This document shows, piece by piece, positions 5,877 to 9,743 of a stretch of 9,743 nucleotides of DNA; position 1 is the stretch's first letter; each line of letters begins with the position of its first letter. The notes under the pieces were generated by a model. That model saw only the letters and a program-made list of their open reading frames with translations, ran no database searches and was not told the DNA's origin. The stretch is taken from contig CAILUB010000178.1 of assembly GCA_903837305.1 (NCBI GenBank), positions 1-9,743 of the forward strand. The letters run 5' to 3'. A program made the translations under genes and the position numbers. Source of the DNA: an uncultured Cytophagaceae bacterium (GTDB lineage Bacteria; Bacteroidota; Bacteroidia; Cytophagales; Spirosomataceae).

Positions 5877-7178
5877 TTATTTAGATGGGGATGGTTTAAT
5901 TAAGGCAGTCGCTAGGGCAGCAATGGCCAATAAAACTCCTGCAAAGGTAATCGCATTTCTGGGATCGTTGTCTAAAAAATGCTTTAATATATAACCAAAG
6001 GTGATATTTTGTAAAATCATCGGAATCACAATCATCATATTGATGATACCCATATAAACGCCATAACGTTCTTTCGGAATATCGCCTACGACCAGTAAAT
6101 AAGGGATACCCATCATACTCGCCCAACCAATTCCGAAGCCAGAAATAGCGAAGAATAACAAGTTTTTATTCTCGATATGAGGGAAAGCAAGGAAACCCGC
6201 AGCGGCTAAAATAAGGCAAATCATATGTACGGATTTGGCCCCATATTTTTTTGCAAAACCAGCTAATGCGAGTGCTGACAGGAACGTCACGATATTGTAC
6301 CAACCGTTCACTAAACCGGTCCAGGAAACCGCCTTTTCATATAATTCAGGATTGTCTTTAGGTGTGGCATTCCAAACGGACAAGGCAATGCTCTTCGAAG
6401 AATTTTGCCAATAACAGAAAAGGGCATACCACTGGAATAAGTACACTAAAGCTAATTGCCACATTACTTTGGGCATTTCCCCAATCGCGTGAAATATCTC
6501 AAAAATGGATTCTAAAACGCTCGTTTTGCGCGAACGAATCTCGGCTAATTCCTCAGCGGTCGGTTCAATTTCCGAGGTCGTGTGCATGCTCCACCAGATG
6601 GAACCTATGGAACAAATAGCGCCTAGAAAGAAGGAGGCATAGACCCAGGTAGGAAGCGATCCTGTCTTGCCGATGAAGATCATGGGAAAAATGAACAGGG
6701 ATAAATTAGCTAAAGTTTGGCCAAAACCCGTGAAAAAACTCTGCATCTGAAATCCGGTAGGCTGCTGATCTTCATTTAATTTATCTGCAACAAAGGCACG
6801 ATAAGGTTCCATCGCCGTATTATTTCCCGCATCCAAGATCCATAATAAACTCGCGGCCATCCACAAAGAAGACGAGAAAGGATAGAGTAAAAGACAAATG
6901 CTGCACAATAAGGCACCTATGAAGAAATAGGGCTTGCGTCGACCCCATTTAGGATGCCAGGTACCATCACTCATCGCACCGATGAAAGGTTGGATCAACA
7001 AACCCGTAACAGGCCCAGCCAGGTTTAATAAGGGTATTTCGTCAGGACTTGCCCCCAAGAAATCATAAATGGGATTCACTGCGCTTTGCTGTAATCCGAA
7101 ACTATATTGAATACCAAAAAAGCCAACGTTCATGTTGACGATTTGGCTAAAACTTAACGAGGGTTTCCGAACGGACAT
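5877..7178 (-). CDS. MFS sugar permease, sucrose/maltose transporter type
   Basis: A 433-residue polytopic membrane protein with about twelve hydrophobic segments and a polar central loop around 200-235. Features resemble plant and bacterial sucrose transporters (SUT-like or related GPH-type symporters): FGIQYSFGLQQSAVNPIYDFLGA-like first helix region (21-43), the loop motif GAMSDGTWHPKWGRRKP (67-83) between helices 2 and 3, NTAMEPYRAFVAD (120-132), GIPYLLV (357-363) and GVYMGIINMMIVIPMI (373-388). It probably imports sucrose or a related alpha-glucoside across the inner membrane with a cation. Specificity is inferred from the downstream amylosucrase and fructokinase; maltose or a similar disaccharide remains possible. 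It is first in the three-gene operon, five bases ahead of the kinase. A candidate promoter precedes it. Confidence 0.88.
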   Translation of the reverse strand: MSVRKPSLSFSQIVNMNVGFFGIQYSFGLQQSAVNPIYDFLGASPDEIPLLNLAGPVTGLLIQPFIGAMSDGTWHPKWGRRKPYFFIGALLCSICLLLYPFSSSLWMAASLLWILDAGNNTAMEPYRAFVADKLNEDQQPTGFQMQSFFTGFGQTLANLSLFIFPMIFIGKTGSLPTWVYASFFLGAICSIGSIWWSMHTTSEIEPTAEELAEIRSRKTSVLESIFEIFHAIGEMPKVMWQLALVYLFQWYALFCYWQNSSKSIALSVWNATPKDNPELYEKAVSWTGLVNGWYNIVTFLSALALAGFAKKYGAKSVHMICLILAAAGFLAFPHIENKNLLFFAISGFGIGWASMMGIPYLLVVGDIPKERYGVYMGIINMMIVIPMILQNITFGYILKHFLDNDPRNAITFAGVLLAIAALATALIKPSPSK

Positions 7179-7200
7179 GTCTGATAGGTTTATAAGTAGA

Positions 7201-7210
7201 TTAAATTTAA
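7201..7210. repeat. Palindrome TTAAATTTAA, copy 1
   Basis: A perfect ten-base palindrome in the gap upstream of the MFS gene. It is identical to the one at 7985-7994. It overlaps the candidate -7 box, so it could be only promoter sequence or could also be an operator. These are the only two copies I noticed in the window. Confidence 0.5.
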
Positions 7211-7232
7211 CTATTCTCCTCTAGACCTGCAA
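7202..7232 (-). promoter_or_regulatory. Candidate promoter of the sucrose operon
   Basis: On the leftward strand, TTG (7232-7230) is followed after 20 bases by TAAATTTA (7209-7202), seven of eight matches to the Bacteroidota -7 box TAnnTTTG. A start near 7195 would give a leader of about 17 bases before the ATG at 7178. It sits in the 73-base gap after the SDR gene. The -7 element lies inside the palindrome TTAAATTTAA, which is also found in the SDR/lipid-kinase gap. AT-rich gaps produce such matches by chance, hence moderate confidence. Confidence 0.42.
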
Positions 7233-7251
7233 GCTGTCCTACACTGTTGAC

Positions 7252-7968
7252 CTAATATTCTTGGTTAAGGGGGTGAATCATCAATTCATCAATCACCACA
7301 TGCGCTGGCTGACACATCACATAATAGATGCTGTTAGCCATATCTTCTGGGCTTAACCAGCCTGCATGTGAAGGATCACCTGCAGGATCCGCATGAAAAT
7401 GAGAGTCCACTAATCCGGAATAAATAGTGCTTACTTTGATGCCGTCTTTTCTAACTTCTTTACGCAAGGCTTCGGTGAACGCATGCTGCGCATATTTTGA
7501 AGCGCAATAAAGAGATCCTCCGTCAAAAACACGTTTCGCCACATCAGAGGCAATCGTAATAAGGTGGCCTTTTTTAGCGGATTTTAGGTGTGGCAGGGCT
7601 TTTTGGCAAAACAAAAAAGTCCCTTTTACATTCGTATCAAACACCTGATCCCATTGGGCTGCGGAATAGGTTTCTGTAGGCCCAAAAGCCCCAATCCCCG
7701 CATTATTAATCACAAAATCAATATGCCCAAAGGTGTGCACCGTTTTCTCCACCGCATCCGAAACAAAAGCCTCGTCGGATACATCCCCATCGAAATAAAG
7801 TGGACGATGTCCGATCTCGGTTATTTCCGCCGCCAGGTCTTTTAATTCCCCTTTATTTCGCGCGACTAAACTTAATTGAAAATTATGCTGAGCCAATAAA
7901 AGGGCAAGTGCGCGACCGATGCCGCGGGAGGCTCCGGTGATGATGGCGGTAGGAAGTGAATTTGACAT
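7252..7968 (-). CDS. Short-chain dehydrogenase/reductase (SDR)
   Basis: A 238-residue classical SDR, a cytoplasmic NAD(P)(H)-dependent oxidoreductase. Visible motifs are the cofactor loop TGASRGIG (11-18), VARN at 35-38 (Arg37 suggests NADP preference), DGDV (60-63), NNAG (88-91), Asn113 in DTNVKG, Ser141 in TIASD, and the catalytic pair Tyr154/Lys158 in YCASKYA. All four members of the Asn-Ser-Tyr-Lys catalytic set are therefore present. The sequence resembles 3-oxoacyl-ACP reductase-like and sepiapterin-reductase-like proteins, but the substrate is unknown. It lies upstream of the sucrose operon on the same strand, 73 bases away with a candidate promoter between, so it is probably a separate unit with possible read-through. 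It is divergent from the lipid kinase gene, with only 34-40 bases between the starts. Confidence 0.9.
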   Translation of the reverse strand: MSNSLPTAIITGASRGIGRALALLLAQHNFQLSLVARNKGELKDLAAEITEIGHRPLYFDGDVSDEAFVSDAVEKTVHTFGHIDFVINNAGIGAFGPTETYSAAQWDQVFDTNVKGTFLFCQKALPHLKSAKKGHLITIASDVAKRVFDGGSLYCASKYAQHAFTEALRKEVRKDGIKVSTIYSGLVDSHFHADPAGDPSHAGWLSPEDMANSIYYVMCQPAHVVIDELMIHPLNQEY

Positions 7969-7993
7969 ATTGATTTATTTTATGTTAAATTTA
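7962..7993 (+). promoter_or_regulatory. Candidate promoter of the lipid kinase/amidohydrolase pair
   Basis: TTG at 7962-7964 (part of TTTG) and TAAATTTA at 7986-7993 are 21 bases apart, a plausible Bacteroidota arrangement. A start near 8000 would leave only a few bases before the ATG codons at 8003 and 8009, so the message would be almost leaderless. The -7 element is the same palindrome used in the opposite direction for the SDR gene. Confidence 0.35.
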
Positions 7994-7994
7994 A
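7985..7994. repeat. Palindrome TTAAATTTAA, copy 2
   Basis: A perfect ten-base palindrome in the short gap between the divergent SDR and lipid kinase genes, identical to 7201-7210. Because it is symmetric, it can supply a -7-like element to both strands. A regulator binding here could control both directions, but none is encoded nearby. Confidence 0.5.
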
Positions 7995-8017
7995 ATAATT
8001 CTATGATTATGAGTCAA
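7986..8017 (-). promoter_or_regulatory. Candidate promoter of the SDR gene
   Basis: On the leftward strand, TTG (8017-8015) is followed after 21 bases by TAAATTTA (7993-7986), which is one base off the Bacteroidota -7 box. A start near 7979 would give a leader of about 11 bases before the ATG at 7968. The -33 part lies inside the first codons of the divergent lipid kinase gene, so the two promoters would overlap completely. This is pattern matching in AT-rich DNA only. Confidence 0.33.
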
Positions 8018-8848
8018 AAAATAGCGTTTCTAATCAACCCTTTAAAGAAGAAAGTCGCCATAACGGACTATTTTTCGTGGGTGGTGGAGACCGTAAAGGT
8101 AGAGAAAACCGATTGGGAAATTCAGCTTTTTACAAATGAGTGGCCTTCGGAGCTAGGTGATTTTGATCAAGTTTGGGTCATGGGAGGCGATGGAACGTTC
8201 AATTATTTTGTGAATAAATACCCTTCAATCGATATTCCAATAGCCCTATTCAAAGGTGGGACAGGAAATGATTTTTATTGGAAATTGTTTGGGGAGCGAT
8301 CGAGACGTGCACATTTAGATGCGGTATTAGGTGGTCACGTGGATGCCTTCGATGCCGGGGACTGTAATGGGCAACTATTTTTGAATGGCGTGGGTATTGG
8401 AATCGAGGGAGAAGTGTTGAAGTCGATGGATTCTATTCGCTATTTTAAAGGAGGATTGGGGTATTATTTGGCCGCTATTCCGAACTTATTGAAGTTTAAA
8501 ACCTATCAAATTTTAGGCGGCCGAGAGGTTTTCCTCTGTATGGTTTTCAATTCTTCTAGGGCAGGTGGAGGTTTTCACTTTTTTCCCAAAGCTTCGGTGC
8601 AAGATGGCCTACTCGACGTGTTATATTGTGATCCTATACCTGTTTGGAAACGACTTTATTATATGCCCATTATTCAATCAGGCAAGCACGTAAACCTGCC
8701 TATAGTTGAATTTTCACAAGAGAAGAAAATTAGTATTAAAACAAATAGAGTCCTCAGTGCCCAGGTAGACGGAGAGATCCAAACTTCAAATCAATTTGAT
8801 TTCTGCGTACTTCCTGCTAAATTTAAGTTTATCATCCCTCAACTATGA
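8009..8848 (+). CDS. Diacylglycerol kinase-like lipid kinase
   Basis: A 279-residue protein of the DAGK catalytic family (YegS/DgkB/sphingosine-kinase-like), which phosphorylates a lipid hydroxyl with a nucleotide at the inner membrane face. Motifs from the chosen start are: the nucleotide-binding GGDGT (59-63), KGGTGNDF (82-89, the PxGTGND motif with Lys-Gly for Pro), NGVGIG (126-131), the segment ASVQDGLLDV (195-204), and VDGE (253-256) near the end. The frame is open from an ATG at 7919, but that region lies antisense to the SDR gene and adds 30 unrelated residues. The ATG at 8009 gives MSQKIAFLINP, the usual family N-terminus with its first strand. ATG at 8003 (two extra residues) is the alternative. 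The substrate (diacylglycerol, a sphingoid base or another lipid) is unknown; some Bacteroidota make sphingolipids. Its stop overlaps the next start by four bases. Confidence 0.87.
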   Translation: MSQKIAFLINPLKKKVAITDYFSWVVETVKVEKTDWEIQLFTNEWPSELGDFDQVWVMGGDGTFNYFVNKYPSIDIPIALFKGGTGNDFYWKLFGERSRRAHLDAVLGGHVDAFDAGDCNGQLFLNGVGIGIEGEVLKSMDSIRYFKGGLGYYLAAIPNLLKFKTYQILGGREVFLCMVFNSSRAGGGFHFFPKASVQDGLLDVLYCDPIPVWKRLYYMPIIQSGKHVNLPIVEFSQEKKISIKTNRVLSAQVDGEIQTSNQFDFCVLPAKFKFIIPQL

Positions 8849-9743
8849 AAAAAATACTCCTACTCGCATTCGTTAGTTTATCTGTTTTTGCTCAAGACGC
8901 TGACAAAAAGAAAGTCTTAGCCAGAATTCAACAACAAGAATCGCATTACAGTGCGATCGCACAGAAAATCTGGAACTTCGCCGAAGTCGGATATAAAGAA
9001 AAGCAATCCTCAGCGCTCTTGCAGGAAACCTTAAAACAGGCTGGATTTACCATTGAATCAGGAGTGGCCGGCATTCCAACTGCTTTCGTTGCTACCTATG
9101 GCCAAGGAAAACCGGTGATTGGAATTATGGCTGAATACGACGCCTTGCCAGGTTTATCACAAGATTCTATTCCAACTAAACGCTCGTTAGGTGGCGCTTC
9201 AGGGCACGCCTGCGGCCACCATTTATTCGGGACAGGTTCCTCGGCTGCAGCTATTGCCATTAAAGAATGGTTAAAGGAAACAGGCGGTAAGGGAACCATT
9301 AAATTATACGGTTGTCCTGCAGAAGAAGGCGGATCCGGAAAAGTATATATGGTGCGGGAAGGATTATTTAATGACGCAGATGTAATGTTGCACTGGCACC
9401 CGAGCGATGCGAATTCAGTAGGAGTGGGCTCATCTTTGGCGAACAAAACAGGGAAATTTCGATTCTATGGTCTTTCATCTCACGCAGCTGCTTCTCCAGA
9501 AAGAGGTCGTTCAGCTTTAGACGCTGTGGAGGCCATGGACTTTATGGCGAATATGATGCGCGAACACGTGCCATCATCTACCCGTATCCACTATGTGATT
9601 ACGAATGGAGGAAAGGCTCCTAATATCGTTCCAGATTACGCTGAGGTCTATTATTATGTGCGTTCTCCTAAACGTGATATCGTAACGGATGTATGGAATC
9701 GCTTGGAAAAAGCTGCTGAAGGTGCTGCTTTAGGTACCGGTAC
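8845..9743 (+). CDS. Exported M20-family amidohydrolase, AbgB-like (3' part beyond the window)
   Basis: The frame is open from ATG 8845 to the window edge, giving 299 residues. MKKILLLAFVSLSVFA (1-16) is a Sec signal peptide, so the enzyme should be periplasmic or extracellular. The mature part matches zinc M20 amidohydrolases of the AbgB/aminobenzoyl-glutamate hydrolase type: AEYDALPG (96-103), GHACGHH (120-126) with likely metal ligands, PAEEGG (158-163) with the catalytic and metal-binding Glu pair, LHWHP (182-186), and SSHAAASPERGRSALDAVE (211-229), which starts the dimerisation domain. Such enzymes cut amide bonds in N-acyl amino acids or aminobenzoyl-glutamate-like compounds; the substrate here is unknown. 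The start overlaps the lipid kinase stop as ATGA, so translation is probably coupled. About a third of a usual 450-500-residue protein is missing past the edge. Confidence 0.9.
   Translation, partial: MKKILLLAFVSLSVFAQDADKKKVLARIQQQESHYSAIAQKIWNFAEVGYKEKQSSALLQETLKQAGFTIESGVAGIPTAFVATYGQGKPVIGIMAEYDALPGLSQDSIPTKRSLGGASGHACGHHLFGTGSSAAAIAIKEWLKETGGKGTIKLYGCPAEEGGSGKVYMVREGLFNDADVMLHWHPSDANSVGVGSSLANKTGKFRFYGLSSHAAASPERGRSALDAVEAMDFMANMMREHVPSSTRIHYVITNGGKAPNIVPDYAEVYYYVRSPKRDIVTDVWNRLEKAAEGAALGTG

Noticed and set aside
6362..6619. Open frames antisense to, or in another frame of, the MFS gene (also 5896-6126)
   Set aside because: The membrane protein frame is continuous with clear transporter motifs; these frames are Arg/Ser-rich or broken helix copies with no start signals.
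7211..7250. Possible operator in the gap before the MFS gene (GACCTGCAAGCTGTC region)
   Set aside because: Apparent symmetry fails when paired base by base; only the outer three pairs match.
7919..8008. N-terminal extension of the lipid kinase to an ATG at 7919
   Set aside because: It would overlap the SDR coding start by 50 bases and add residues unlike any family N-terminus; MSQKIAFLINP at 8009 is the usual beginning.
9096..9446. Open frame of 116 codons antisense to the amidohydrolase
   Set aside because: It is opposite the conserved M20 metal-binding region and has no family features, so it is an antisense shadow.

Overview
The window looks like a chromosomal segment of a Bacteroidota bacterium, most likely a Cytophagales-type freshwater or plant-associated lineage. 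This placement is an inference. It rests on moderate-to-low GC by eye, near absence of Shine-Dalgarno sequences, an exact Bacteroidota-type -7 box (TAACTTTG) upstream of one gene, and family types typical of the phylum (Tat-exported epimerase-like TIM barrel, esterase/pectinesterase fusion). It is almost fully coding. No RNA gene, insertion sequence or CRISPR array was seen, and no gene-free stretch exceeds about 80 bp.

Left part (1-2928). The first 34 bases hold the start of a leftward gene whose N-terminus looks like a Rossmann oxidoreductase (Gfo/Idh/MocA-like). Facing away from it, a rightward gene (103-1980) encodes an exported two-domain protein: an N-terminal alpha/beta-hydrolase esterase joined to a C-terminal pectinesterase-like beta-helix. 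Next is a Tat-exported sugar phosphate isomerase/epimerase-like TIM barrel (2038-2928) with its own good promoter. This half suggests processing of plant polysaccharides or glycosides outside the cytoplasm.

Middle part (3007-7178, leftward). Three tightly packed genes form a sucrose-use operon: a sucrose/maltose-type MFS permease, a PfkB-family fructokinase and an amylosucrase. The inferred logic is that sucrose enters intact, amylosucrase transfers its glucose onto an alpha-glucan and frees fructose, and the kinase phosphorylates the fructose. A strong bidirectional terminator (about 2976-3008) separates this operon from the converging epimerase gene.

Right part (7252-9743). A leftward short-chain dehydrogenase/reductase lies upstream of the sucrose operon on the same strand. 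Divergent from it, a diacylglycerol-kinase-like lipid kinase overlaps by four bases (ATGA) the start of an exported M20-family amidohydrolase that runs off the right edge. The SDR/lipid-kinase gap and the gap ahead of the MFS gene share an identical 10-bp palindrome at the expected -7 position.

No wholly unknown system is evident. The most noteworthy items are the compact intracellular amylosucrase operon, the esterase/pectinesterase fusion with altered signature motifs, the slippage-prone repeats inside that fusion gene, and the duplicated palindrome.
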